This document shows positions 9,318 to 17,650 of a stretch of DNA of 64,000 nucleotides, piece by piece. Below the pieces are notes generated by a model, which was not told the DNA's origin, searched no databases, and saw nothing but the letters and a program-made list of their open reading frames with translations. A program made the position numbers and the translations under genes. Source of the stretch: CAVTHW01 sp963734625 (GTDB taxonomy: Bacteria; Acidobacteriota; Terriglobia; Bryobacterales; Bryobacteraceae); contig CAVTHW010000014.1 of the NCBI GenBank assembly GCA_963734625.1, forward strand, positions 124,001 through 188,000, given 5' to 3'. Numbering within the stretch: position 1 is the first letter of the stretch; each line of letters opens with the position of its first letter.

Positions 9318-9505
9318 GCGATCCTCTGACATACACCTGTAGCATCTGCGGAGAGCCGTCCACGCTGATTTGCATCTACTGCACGAAGGACTCCTGCGAG
9401 AATCACCTCTGCGCGAAGTGCCAGCGCTGCAGCGACTGCTGCGAGTGCGACTCCCGGCCCGCAGCCGAGCACCCTCCCGCGGGAGGGACTCCGGTTGGCG
9501 GCTGA
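9314..9505 (+). CDS. Small cysteine-rich protein, probable zinc-binding
   Basis: A 63-aa protein starting at GTG 9314 in a GTGA overlap with the preceding stop. It packs 11 cysteines and one histidine into residues 9-45 (CSIC, CIYC, CENHLCAKCQRCSDCCEC), an arrangement like a B-box or treble-clef zinc site. The tail is Pro/Gly-rich. Function unknown. The coupled start argues for a real gene; it converges on the HEAT-repeat gene 11 bp later. Confidence 0.65.
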   Translation: MSDPLTYTCSICGEPSTLICIYCTKDSCENHLCAKCQRCSDCCECDSRPAAEHPPAGGTPVGG

Positions 9506-9516
9506 GCGAGCGGACG

Positions 9517-10497
9517 CTACCGGGCTGGTTTCGCCACCCGCTCTCCCTCGCTCCAGGAATCCTGAATTTGCTCGTCCGTCAATCCAGCCGTGCGTCCCAG
9601 CAGGACGAAAGCCGGAAGGGCGTAGGCGAGGCTCTTCCAGCGAGCCATTTCGGTGAGCTGGGCCGAGCCCCGCTCGCGGATCAGACTCAAGTCCTCTGGG
9701 TTGCGGGTCTCGGTCAGCGTCAGCAACAGATTCACGGCGCGCGTGCGGTCGTCCCAGAAGATCGAGTGCAGCATCTCGACCAGCCATGTCGGCGGGATGC
9801 GCAGCGCCGGCTCCGGGTTTTTGGCGGAGTAGACCGCTAGTGCCGTCAAGGACCGGATGGCGTTGTGGCGGACCCCGTCGTCGGGATCCTGGAGCGCGTA
9901 CAGCAACTCGTCAACTGAAGTCTTCTTGTCGACTGCGTAACCGATGACGTAGGCCGCCATGGCCCTTTGCTCCGCGTCGCCCGAATTCCGCAGGACATTC
10001 CGTAACACGGCGAAGTTGCTCGAAGCCAGGCTGGTGAAGCGTTCCTGGCTGGCCCGCACCGCCGGATCAGCCGACAGGGCGTAGCCACGGGTGAGATCCT
10101 CGCCGGATTCGCCGCTGCGGGCGGCGGTATCGCGGGCATCGAGGAAGGCCTGGTAGGCGTCCAGTATCTCCTGGGGCAGTTCGACAGCCGCCGCGGGAGA
10201 CGGGCGCAGGTCGAAATGCGGCGCCCCTTTCTCTTCGATTCCGACAAAGAGGATTGCGCCGCCCGCCTCGCAGCAGACCGCCTGAATCCGGGCCAGAGTC
10301 ACGCCGCCGACCTTCTGCAGCCGCTCCTCGGCATCGGCCTTGGACGCAGGGAGCGGATCTCCCTCCTTCACTCCCAACGCCGTCCGCAAGGCGCTCTCCG
10401 GCGTTTTGCCCAGGCCGTAGAAGTCAATGACCGCGATCCGCGGCGTCTGAGCCGAAACCAAGCCGCAGGCAAGAAGACAAACCGGGATCAGCCGCAT
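9517..10497 (-). CDS. Exported HEAT-repeat-like protein
   Basis: A 326-aa protein with a signal peptide (MRLIPVCLLACGLVSAQ) starting at ATG 10497. A first domain (IAVIDFYGLGKTPESALRTA) resembles a POTRA or beta-alpha-beta module. The second half has helical repeat character: FAVLRNVLRNSGDAEQRAMA and then LLYALQDPDDGVRHNAIRSL, a typical HEAT/PBS-lyase repeat. Likely periplasmic protein-protein interaction. The frame is open further upstream but there it overlaps the neighbouring gene, so the ATG in front of the signal peptide is preferred. Confidence 0.7.
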   Translation of the reverse strand: MRLIPVCLLACGLVSAQTPRIAVIDFYGLGKTPESALRTALGVKEGDPLPASKADAEERLQKVGGVTLARIQAVCCEAGGAILFVGIEEKGAPHFDLRPSPAAAVELPQEILDAYQAFLDARDTAARSGESGEDLTRGYALSADPAVRASQERFTSLASSNFAVLRNVLRNSGDAEQRAMAAYVIGYAVDKKTSVDELLYALQDPDDGVRHNAIRSLTALAVYSAKNPEPALRIPPTWLVEMLHSIFWDDRTRAVNLLLTLTETRNPEDLSLIRERGSAQLTEMARWKSLAYALPAFVLLGRTAGLTDEQIQDSWSEGERVAKPAR

Positions 10498-10531
10498 TCC
10501 GCAGTATTGGACGCGAGAGGCACAACAAGGG

Positions 10532-10996
10532 CTACGCTTGTTTTTCGGCCAGCGGCCCCACAACCGGCAACACAATCTTCTGGCCCTGGTAAGTCTTCAG
10601 CATCAGAACGAGCATCAAAATGATGCCGCCCAGGCTTAGCAGACTGGACAAGGAGTACCAGAGGCTCCAGGAGACTGTCGCGAGGATCACTCGCAACACC
10701 ATCCAGGCGAGGACCCACGCGATGTGGAGAAACAGAGACTGCCAGGCGTGGAATCGGATCGCCTTGTTGCGGTTGTAAGGCGCGATCACCAGGAACAAGA
10801 TCGCCGGAATCCAGATGGGTATGTAGCACAGGGTCGCGGCGACGTTCGGAGCAAGGTCGGACGCAGCCGGCGCACTGGCGGCAGGCGGCGGGGCGGCACT
10901 CGGGACGGCGCTCGGAGCTCCTCCGGAAATGGAGCTGCCGCACTTGGGGCAGAACTTCCCTTCCACCGAGGTTCCGCAACTGGGACAGAATGGCAT
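10532..10996 (-). CDS. Zinc-ribbon plus four-helix membrane protein (DUF4870-like)
   Basis: A 154-aa protein. An N-terminal zinc ribbon has two CxxC pairs (CPSCGTSVEGKFCPKCG, residues 4-20), then an Ala/Pro linker, then three to four membrane helices (about residues 52-145). These include the segment NRNKAIRFHAWQSLFLH, typical of DUF4870/TIC20-like small membrane proteins. The role is unknown; it may be a membrane scaffold. It ends 34 bp before the HEAT-repeat gene start and is probably cotranscribed with it. Confidence 0.75.
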   Translation of the reverse strand: MPFCPSCGTSVEGKFCPKCGSSISGGAPSAVPSAAPPPAASAPAASDLAPNVAATLCYIPIWIPAILFLVIAPYNRNKAIRFHAWQSLFLHIAWVLAWMVLRVILATVSWSLWYSLSSLLSLGGIILMLVLMLKTYQGQKIVLPVVGPLAEKQA

Positions 10997-11063
10997 GATC
11001 CCTCCGATCAGGGTCTACTCTATCGGAACGGCCCGGCTTTGGCAAGTCCGCTGCTCGCGGTGG

Positions 11064-11753
11064 TCAATCCCGGCCGCGCACCATGGGCACGAACCGCACC
11101 GGGATGACGGAGCGCTGGCGGAGCCGGCCGTCGGCTCCCTTCTCGATCACGATGAGCTCCTGGTCGAACGGCGTGCCGCCCACCGGCGCAACCAGCCTGC
11201 CGCCCGGCTTCAACTGCTCCAGGAGCGCCTTGGGGACCTCGCTCGGGGCGGCCGTAAGGATGATGCGATCGAATGGCGCCTCCTCCGGCCAGCCCCGGTA
11301 GCCGTCTCCCTGACGCACGGTCACGTTGGCATACGCCAGTTTCCGCAGCAGTTCGGCGCTGCGTTGGGCGAGTTCCGGCACAATCTCGATCGTAAAGATC
11401 TGTTTCACGAGCGGCGACAGCACGGCGGCCTGATAACCCGATCCCGTGCCAATCTCCAGCACCTTGTGGCCGCGCCCGGGCTGAAGCAGTTCCGTCATCA
11501 GCGCCACAATGTAAGGCTGCGAAATGGTCTGCTCGTAGCCGATGGGCGTGGGGGCGTCGTCGTAGGCCCGCAGCCGCAAGGATTCGGGGATGAACAAGTG
11601 GCGCGGCGTCGCCCGCATGACCCGCAACACAGCCGCGCTACTCACGCCGCGCGCCTCGATCTGCTCGCTGACCATCCGCGTCCGCTCGCCCGCGTATGGA
11701 TCTTGGCCCAGCAGCAGGCCGTAGATCAGCGGGATAATGACCGGCCACGCCAT
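11064..11753 (-). CDS. pcm: Protein-L-isoaspartate O-methyltransferase
   Basis: Methylates isoaspartyl residues in damaged proteins with SAM, starting their repair. The 229-aa protein shows the PCMT hallmarks: RHLFIPESLRLRAYDDAPTPIG, ISQPYIVALMTELL, the SAM loop VLEIGTGSGYQAAVLSPL, and GDGYRGWPEEAPFDRIILTA. An N-terminal hydrophobic stretch (PVIIPLIYGLLLG) could be a signal peptide or anchor, which is seen in some periplasmic PCMTs. The gene is divergent from the permease, with about 45 bp between the starts. Confidence 0.92.
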   Translation of the reverse strand: MAWPVIIPLIYGLLLGQDPYAGERTRMVSEQIEARGVSSAAVLRVMRATPRHLFIPESLRLRAYDDAPTPIGYEQTISQPYIVALMTELLQPGRGHKVLEIGTGSGYQAAVLSPLVKQIFTIEIVPELAQRSAELLRKLAYANVTVRQGDGYRGWPEEAPFDRIILTAAPSEVPKALLEQLKPGGRLVAPVGGTPFDQELIVIEKGADGRLRQRSVIPVRFVPMVRGRD

Positions 11754-11765
11754 ACCTGCATGCTA

Positions 11766-11787
11766 GTCGCGTTGACGTACAATGTCC
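11766..11787 (+). promoter_or_regulatory. Promoter-like TACAAT motif before the permease gene
   Basis: The sequence reads GTCG(CG)TTGACGTACAATGTCC. TACAAT (11778-11783) fits a -10 box 15 nt before the ATG. The whole block resembles the motif before three kinase genes in this window (18533-18554, 33467-33488, 36583-36604). No convincing -35 box at 17 bp was seen. Confidence 0.4.
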
Positions 11788-11798
11788 AGGTGACGCAA

Positions 11799-13187
11799 AT
11801 GAAGACCTCTACTATCCGTAAATCGGGCGGGAGCTCCACCGCTCTGCTGCGCCAGTTGGGCGTTGTCAGCGCCACCGCGCTGGTCATCTCCAACATGGTG
11901 GGAACCGGGATCTTTACGACCAGCGGTTTTCTGGCCGGCGATCTGGGCTCTCCATCCCTGGTTCTGGGCATATGGGTTGTGGGCGCCCTGTTCGCCTTGG
12001 TGGGCGCGTTCTGTTACTCGGAGCTGGGCGTCAATTTCCCCAGTTCCGGCGGCGAGTACGTCTACCTCACGCGGGCCTACGGACCTACCTGGGGTTTCAT
12101 GACCGGCTGGGTTTCGTTCTTCGCCGGATTCTCGGCGCCGATTGCCGCCGCGGCGCTGGCTTTCTCGGATTACCTCGGGTATTTCTTCCCCGGATTGAAG
12201 CAGGAAAACGCGCAGTTCACCATCGGCCCCGCGTCATTCTCTTTGAAGCTGGGCGGCGCTCAGTTGACGGCCTCGGTCCTGATCGCGCTGTTCACCATTC
12301 TGAACTTCTTTGGCGTGCGCCGAATCGCCCGCATCCAGAACGTTCTCACGGCGACGAAGATCCTGGTGCTGGTCGCCTTCATCGCGCTCGGTTTCATGGC
12401 CGGGACGGGGAGCTGGGGGCACTTCTCCATGTCCGCGGTGCGCACCTCGACGACGCCCCTGCTGGCGCAGTTCGCCATCAGCCTGTTCTGGATCTACGTA
12501 GCCTACAGCGGCTGGAACGCGGCCACCTACGTCGCCGAGGAATTGAAGAAGCCCGAAAGAACCTTGCCGATCGCGCTGGCCGTGGGTGCGGGACTTGTGG
12601 CCGTGCTGTATCTTGGGCTGAACCTGATCTTTATCTACGCCGTCCCGCTGGAGCAGATGAAGGGCGTGATCGCGGTCGGCGCGCTGGCAGCGTCGCGATT
12701 GTTCGGTCCAGGGATCGCCGGGATATTCAGCGGGCTGATGGCGCTCTCGCTGGTCTCGACGGTGAACGCGATGGTGACCATCGGTCCGCGCGTTTATTAC
12801 GCCATGGCGAAGAACCGCGCCTTCCTGCCGGTCGCCGCCAAGGTGGACCCGCGCTGGCACACCCCGGTTCCGGCCATCGTGCTGCAAGGGCTCTGCGCCA
12901 TACTCATGACCCTGACGCCGTTCCCGCAACTGGTCATCTATATTGGATTCACGCTGAACTTCTTCGCCGTGATGTCGGTCTCCTCGCTGTTCATTTTCCG
13001 GAAGCGCCCCGAGTGGCAGAAGCTGCGCGTTGTCAGCTTCGCCTTCCCGCTGCTGCCGGCCCTGTTCATGCTGGTGGGCACCTGGATGGCCGTCTACGGC
13101 TTCCTGCTGCAACCGAAAGTTTCACTGGCCGCGGCTTTGACGGTAGCCGCCGGCGCCGTGGTCTATCACTTCTGGGTTCGTAAGTGA
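11799..13187 (+). CDS. APC-family amino acid permease
   Basis: A 462-aa integral membrane transporter with about 12 helices. The first helix region VVSATALVISNMVGTGIFTT contains the conserved GTGIF substrate-binding motif of the APC superfamily. ELGVNFPSSGGEYVYLTRAYG matches the second conserved helix of LAT/CAT-type amino acid permeases. Likely an amino acid/proton symporter or exchanger; the substrate cannot be read from the sequence. The ATG at 11799 follows AGGTGA at a normal distance. The frame is open far upstream but there it only mirrors pcm. It overlaps coaE by 4 bp. Confidence 0.88.
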   Translation: MKTSTIRKSGGSSTALLRQLGVVSATALVISNMVGTGIFTTSGFLAGDLGSPSLVLGIWVVGALFALVGAFCYSELGVNFPSSGGEYVYLTRAYGPTWGFMTGWVSFFAGFSAPIAAAALAFSDYLGYFFPGLKQENAQFTIGPASFSLKLGGAQLTASVLIALFTILNFFGVRRIARIQNVLTATKILVLVAFIALGFMAGTGSWGHFSMSAVRTSTTPLLAQFAISLFWIYVAYSGWNAATYVAEELKKPERTLPIALAVGAGLVAVLYLGLNLIFIYAVPLEQMKGVIAVGALAASRLFGPGIAGIFSGLMALSLVSTVNAMVTIGPRVYYAMAKNRAFLPVAAKVDPRWHTPVPAIVLQGLCAILMTLTPFPQLVIYIGFTLNFFAVMSVSSLFIFRKRPEWQKLRVVSFAFPLLPALFMLVGTWMAVYGFLLQPKVSLAAALTVAAGAVVYHFWVRK

Positions 13188-13789
13188 TGCTGAAGGTCGG
13201 GCTCACGGGCGGACTCGCATCGGGCAAGAGTTTTGTCGCCCAGGCGTTGGCCGATCTGGGGTGCCACCTGATTAAGGCGGACGACATCGGCCGCGAAATA
13301 ATGCAGCCCGGCGGCGAAGCCTTTGATGCTGTGGTGAAGGAATTCGGCCCTGGCATCTTAACGCCCGGCGGCTCGATTGACCGCCAGCGCCTGGCGGCCG
13401 AGGTCTTCAGCCGTCCCGAGCGGCTGGCCGCGCTGAACCGCCTGGTTCATCCTCCGGTTATCCGCCGCCAGGATGAATTGATGGAAGCGCTGGCCGCGAG
13501 CGATCCGAGAGGCATCGCCGTGGTCGAGGCCGCCATCATAATCGAGGCCGGCACTTACCGGCGCTTCGACAAACTGATCCTCGCCGTTTGCAGCCAGGAG
13601 CAGCAGATCGAGCGGGCCATGCTCCGCGACGGCATCGGCCGCGACGCGGCGCTGGAGCGGCTCCGGAGTCAAATGCCGCTCGAAGAAAAGCGCAAGTTCG
13701 CCGATTACGTGATCGACACTTCCGGCTCGCACGAGGAGACGCTGCGGCAGGCCGCTGAGGTTTATAATCGGCTTCAGAGCCTCTCATGA
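13184..13789 (+). CDS. coaE: Dephospho-CoA kinase
   Basis: Phosphorylates the 3' hydroxyl of dephospho-CoA, the last step of coenzyme A synthesis. The 201-aa protein has a P-loop (GLTGGLASGKSFVAQAL), the DADDIGRE-like segment KADDIGREIMQPGG, and HPPVIRR, all typical of CoaE. The start is either GTG 13184, in a GTGATG overlap with the permease stop, or ATG 13187. It is followed by htrA with a 4-bp ATGA overlap, so the three genes are a tight operon. Confidence 0.93.
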   Translation: MMLKVGLTGGLASGKSFVAQALADLGCHLIKADDIGREIMQPGGEAFDAVVKEFGPGILTPGGSIDRQRLAAEVFSRPERLAALNRLVHPPVIRRQDELMEALAASDPRGIAVVEAAIIIEAGTYRRFDKLILAVCSQEQQIERAMLRDGIGRDAALERLRSQMPLEEKRKFADYVIDTSGSHEETLRQAAEVYNRLQSLS

Positions 13790-14925
13790 AGATACGATCC
13801 GTTCTGCTAGCCGCCCTTCTGGTGGGCGGCTTTGTCTATCTGACTTCGGTGGCCCGCTGGAATCCCCGCAATCTGTTCGCGCCGGTTGCCGGAGTCGGAC
13901 GCCTGTGGAGCGAACCCGACCGGGCCAAGACCGCCGGCTTGAGCTCCGACGAACTGAACAACATCGAAGTCTACAAGGCCGCCAATCAGGCCACCGTCAA
14001 CATCACCACGCGTGTCTACAGAGAGGATTGGTTCTTTAGCTACCCTGTCGATGGCGCGGGCTCGGGTTTTCTGATCGACGTCGACGGACGCGTGCTTACC
14101 AACAACCACGTGGTCTCCGGCCGCGGCGCGGAAATCAAGGTGAGACTGCCGGACCGCTCGGACTACGTCGCCAAGGTCCTCTACCAGGACCCCAGCAACG
14201 ATCTGGCGCTGCTGAAGATCGAGCCGAAGAAGAAGCTTCCGTTCCTCAGGCTCGGCGAGTCGAACAACCTGCAAGTGGGACAGAAGGTGCTCGCCATCGG
14301 TAACCCGTTTGGACTGGAGGGCACGCTGACGACCGGCATCATCAGCTCGTTGCACCGTTCGGTGCGGAGCGAGGATGGCGGGGGCATGGACGACATGGTC
14401 CAGACCGACGCCGCCATCAATCCCGGCAACAGCGGAGGCCCGCTGCTCGATTCGCAGGGAAACGTCATCGGCATCAACACTATGATCGTGGGTGAGGCCA
14501 ACGTGGGCCTGGGCTTCGCCATTCCCATCGATCGCGCGAAGAGTGTGCTTCAGGATTACCGCACCGAGAGCCAGTACGGCCGGCTTCAGTTGGGCGTGAA
14601 CGCCACGTACATCGCCGGGGACTTGGCCCAGGAACTGAACCTGCCGGTCGAGGGCGGCTTGCTCGTAACTAAGGTGGAGTCAGGGTCGGCCGCGCAGCAG
14701 GCCGGGATTCGCGGCGCCCGCCAGCAGGTCAGAGTCGGCCGCTACCTGATTCCGGCCGGCGGCGACTTCATCGCGGCCATCGACGGTCGAGCCGTGGACA
14801 ACACCAGCTTGGACCGCGCCACGCGCGGCAAGAAGCCCGGCGACGCCGTCGAGTTGACCATCATTCGCGACGGCCGCACGATCAAGGTGAAGGTTGTCCT
14901 CGGCCGCGGGGACCAGCAGCTATAG
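13786..14925 (+). CDS. HtrA/DegP-type S1C serine protease with one PDZ domain
   Basis: A periplasmic or membrane-anchored quality-control protease of 379 aa. An N-terminal hydrophobic segment (VLLAALLVGGFVYLTS) serves as signal anchor. The trypsin-like domain has His108 in TNNHVVSG, Asp139 in DPSNDLALLK and Ser216 in NPGNSGGPLLD, so the triad is complete. A single PDZ domain follows from about residue 265 (QLGVNATYIAGDLAQELN to the end). It resembles DegS-like one-PDZ forms. It follows coaE directly, and its TAG overlaps the GTG of the next gene. Confidence 0.93.
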   Translation: MKIRSVLLAALLVGGFVYLTSVARWNPRNLFAPVAGVGRLWSEPDRAKTAGLSSDELNNIEVYKAANQATVNITTRVYREDWFFSYPVDGAGSGFLIDVDGRVLTNNHVVSGRGAEIKVRLPDRSDYVAKVLYQDPSNDLALLKIEPKKKLPFLRLGESNNLQVGQKVLAIGNPFGLEGTLTTGIISSLHRSVRSEDGGGMDDMVQTDAAINPGNSGGPLLDSQGNVIGINTMIVGEANVGLGFAIPIDRAKSVLQDYRTESQYGRLQLGVNATYIAGDLAQELNLPVEGGLLVTKVESGSAAQQAGIRGARQQVRVGRYLIPAGGDFIAAIDGRAVDNTSLDRATRGKKPGDAVELTIIRDGRTIKVKVVLGRGDQQL

Positions 14926-15615
14926 TGGCGATTCACGGCTTCAAGCCCGGAGTTTCTGGACTTCGACCGGGGGATTCACGTCGGAAACCTGGAGGAGAAC
15001 CAGCGCATCACCCGCATCCTCAAACTGGCGCTCGAGGCGCGCTTCCAGCAATCCTTCGTGACCGAGCGTTGGGGCCGGGGAGTCTACTGGCGCTGGATCG
15101 GCTTTCTCTCCCGGGCCAACCGGGAGGCCATGCCCATCTCATCGGGAGTCAGCTTCGGCTGTTCGAAGTACTTCGTGTCTCTGGAGCCCGAGGAAGGGGT
15201 TTTCAAGTGCGGTCTCCAGGTGGAGCGCGGCTACCTCAAGGCCCCGCGCGGGAGCGGCGCCTGGCAACTCCAGCCGGATTGGGATTGGAACCGGCTGCTG
15301 GCGCAATTGAAGCCCTCCGCGCCCCTGGACCAGGAGCTTCGCCGTCTGCTCGGCGAGGGATTTCACTTGTTTGCGGGAAGCTTGGAAGCCGGCGCCGCGC
15401 CTCTCGACAAAGACGCTTACCCCGGCGCCGCCAAGCTGAAGCGACTCCTCCTGGCCGCCCCGGCCTCGCAATGGGCGGGCTTCCAGATCTACTACCCAAT
15501 GACCGCGAAGGAAGTGCGGTCGTCCACAGGGGCCGACCTCATCGGCTCGATACTAGCCGTTTTCGAAGAGGTGACCCCCATCTTGAACCTGTGCCAAGCC
15601 GTCAGGCTTTCTTGA
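14925..15615 (+). CDS. Conserved hypothetical protein, frameshifted near its start
   Basis: The GTG at 14925 overlaps the htrA stop (TAGTG). It begins VAIHGFKP and then leaves frame after 'cccgg'. Removing one G at 14949-14950 continues as EFLDFDRGIHVGNLEENQ and on to the stop at 15615. The literal open frame for the long part begins at GTG 15058. The frame-corrected protein is about 229 aa, soluble, without signal peptide, rich in Trp and Arg early (RWGRGVYWRWIGFL). I recognise no family. Position suggests cotranscription with coaE and htrA. Confidence 0.6.
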
Positions 15616-15618
15616 GTA

Positions 15619-17085
15619 CTAGTCGCCCTTCCTGTCGATGGCCTTGGTCGTACCAGGGTATAGCGGCACCCAGAAGTCCTGCGCGGTCAGTTTGCACTCA
15701 TTGATCATCTGGAAGCCGTATTCGCAGCGCCCCAGATCGGTGGCGCCGGCGTTGTTCGTCCCGAAGGTGAACTTGCAGCCGCACTCCTTCGCCACCCTGA
15801 TAAAGGACGCGCTGGGGATCTTATAGCGATTGTTGATCTCGACCGCTACACCGTTCTTCGCGGCGGCGGTCATGACCTTCCTGCGGCGCTCGTCGGTCCA
15901 CAGCGTTTCGTAGTCCTTGTTAAGCACGTCCGGCAGGAAGGTCGGGTTCACGTAGATATCGACCGGTTCCTTATCGAAGATCCCTACGGCGCGGTCCACG
16001 AGCGTGTCCATGAATTCCTGAGGATCGGCGATCGTGCCCACCTCGTTCGGCATCCAGAGCCGCATCCGCTTGCCGCGGTTGTCGGTCCAGGTCATCGAAT
16101 CGGTGAAGATGTAGTCGAATTGCGAGGCCGCGCTCTTGGAGAACATGTTGACCCACTCGCGCCCCTCGGCCTGCATCGCCGCGAAGACCGGCTGCCCCTT
16201 TAACGTCTCGAGCCACTTGCGCGCTTCCGCGTCGTTGGTGACGGGTTGAGCCTGCCCGCAGTTCACCGCCAGCCCGTATTGGATGCCGTCCCGGTAAGAC
16301 TTCGCGACCGCCTGCTCGACCGAGAGTCCTCCCTTGGGGTGGACGTGGAGGTCCAGCAGGGGGTAGCTGCGCACGCCCAGGGTGATGATCTGCTTGAAGA
16401 TGTCGTCGGCCACGGCGGTGGCGCCGCCGGGCGTCGCCAGGTCATCGGAAAGCGGCCGCACGCGAACACTGCGGAACTGGGCCTTGCTCTTGGGGTCGTG
16501 GCATTGGAGCGCAAAAGTGCCGTGGCCCAAACAGCGTTCCTTCTCCATGCTGGGCGGGATGACCGGGGGTGTGGGCTCGATGTAGTCCACAGTCTTCATC
16601 CCGTTGAGCCGGACCTGGATGTTCTTGCCGCGGACCTGAATGTTGATCTTGAACCACTGGTCGTCCTGGACAAATTGCTTGTAGTTGTTGCGAATGTTGT
16701 AGAGCGAGGCGGTCTTCTTCCGCTCGCCGGTCGTCGAATTGTTGATCTGGACCTCGAAGCCCCGGTTGGGCCAGCCCGTATCCTGGTAAATGGTGTGGAA
16801 GTAGACCCCCGAGTTTGAAGCCGGCCGCGCCAGCGCCTCGACTTCCAGTTCGAAGTTCTTGAAGTCGGCGTTGCGGACCGCCCCGTCATAGAACAGGTGG
16901 CATCTCGGCCCGTCGGCCGAGAGCAGACCGTCCACCACTTTCCAGGAAGCCAGCTTTTCCTGGGGCCGCCAGCCATCCAGGTTCTTTCCGTTGAACAACT
17001 CGACCCAGCCGTCGCTCTGAGCCAGCAGGGGGGCCGCCGCCAGCGCGCCCACGAAGGCCCGCCGGGTCATCTCTGGTTTCTGCAT
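15619..17085 (-). CDS. Exported DUF1080 (3-keto-disaccharide hydrolase-like) and PHP-like metal hydrolase fusion
   Basis: A 488-aa protein. It has a Tat-like leader (MTRRAFVGALAAAPLLAQ), then a DUF1080 / concanavalin-like domain (WVELFNGKNLDGW, NSGVYFHTIYQDTGWPNRGFEVQINN) to about residue 215. The second half resembles a PHP/amidohydrolase-type metal enzyme (LLDLHVHPKGGLSVEQAVAK, KNGVAVEINNRYKIPSASF, FGTNNAGATDLGRCEYG). DUF1080 domains occur in sugar hydrolases of Acidobacteria and Planctomycetes. The joint activity is unknown. The start is ATG 17085, or the internal ATG at 17070, which better fits the Tat leader. Confidence 0.8.
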   Translation of the reverse strand: MQKPEMTRRAFVGALAAAPLLAQSDGWVELFNGKNLDGWRPQEKLASWKVVDGLLSADGPRCHLFYDGAVRNADFKNFELEVEALARPASNSGVYFHTIYQDTGWPNRGFEVQINNSTTGERKKTASLYNIRNNYKQFVQDDQWFKINIQVRGKNIQVRLNGMKTVDYIEPTPPVIPPSMEKERCLGHGTFALQCHDPKSKAQFRSVRVRPLSDDLATPGGATAVADDIFKQIITLGVRSYPLLDLHVHPKGGLSVEQAVAKSYRDGIQYGLAVNCGQAQPVTNDAEARKWLETLKGQPVFAAMQAEGREWVNMFSKSAASQFDYIFTDSMTWTDNRGKRMRLWMPNEVGTIADPQEFMDTLVDRAVGIFDKEPVDIYVNPTFLPDVLNKDYETLWTDERRRKVMTAAAKNGVAVEINNRYKIPSASFIRVAKECGCKFTFGTNNAGATDLGRCEYGFQMINECKLTAQDFWVPLYPGTTKAIDRKGD

Positions 17086-17168
17086 TGACTTAGTCTCTCC
17101 TCAAATTTCGCCATGTCCAGCACGTCTCCACACATGTGACGATCAGTGTACACCAGTCCGGCAGGAAT

Positions 17169-17639
17169 TCAAGCGATAGTCCTGCCTTCAATCCGGCCGA
17201 AGGCCTCGCGCATGTCGTCGGGTACGCGCAAGGGGTTGTTGTGCTCGTACTCCAGAAACACCATGGTGGAATCGGACTCGGCGACCACGGCATCCAGGGT
17301 GAGGCTTACGATCGCGTGCTCCATGCTGAAACTGCTGTTGCCGATCTTAGTGACGCGGCTGCCCACCTGTACGGTGTCCGGAAAGGTGACCGGGCGCCGG
17401 TAGTTGCAGCTTATCGACACCAGAATCGGCCCTTTTCCCTGGGATTTGATTAACTGCCACATGCCGGCGCGCTCCAGGTAAGCCACGCGGCCGGTCTCGC
17501 ACCACTTAAGGAACACGGTGTTGTTGACGTGGCCGAAGGAGTCCTGGTCGCCCCACTCGACCTGCAATGTGACGACGACGGGGTAGCCGCGCAGAGCGCC
17601 ATGTGGATGCTCCGCGATCAATGCGGAATCTGTGTTCAT
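17169..17639 (-). CDS. Acyl-CoA thioesterase, hotdog fold (4HBT family)
   Basis: A 156-aa single-hotdog protein. VVVTLQVEWGDQDSFGHVNN holds the catalytic Asp/His region of 4-hydroxybenzoyl-CoA-type thioesterases (WGDQDSFGHVNN), followed by FLKWCETGRVAYLE. Likely hydrolyses an acyl-CoA thioester; substrate unknown. I use the ATG at 17639, with AGAAG just before it. The longer frame upstream overlaps the HAF gene and reads as non-coding. The region 17086-17168 is gene-free. Confidence 0.85.
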   Translation of the reverse strand: MNTDSALIAEHPHGALRGYPVVVTLQVEWGDQDSFGHVNNTVFLKWCETGRVAYLERAGMWQLIKSQGKGPILVSISCNYRRPVTFPDTVQVGSRVTKIGNSSFSMEHAIVSLTLDAVVAESDSTMVFLEYEHNNPLRVPDDMREAFGRIEGRTIA

Positions 17640-17650
17640 CTCTTCTACAA

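Noticed and set aside
11772..11777. TTGACG as -35 box of the permease gene
   Set aside because: A -10 box 17 bp downstream would fall on the start codon. TACAAT immediately after it is a better -10 candidate.
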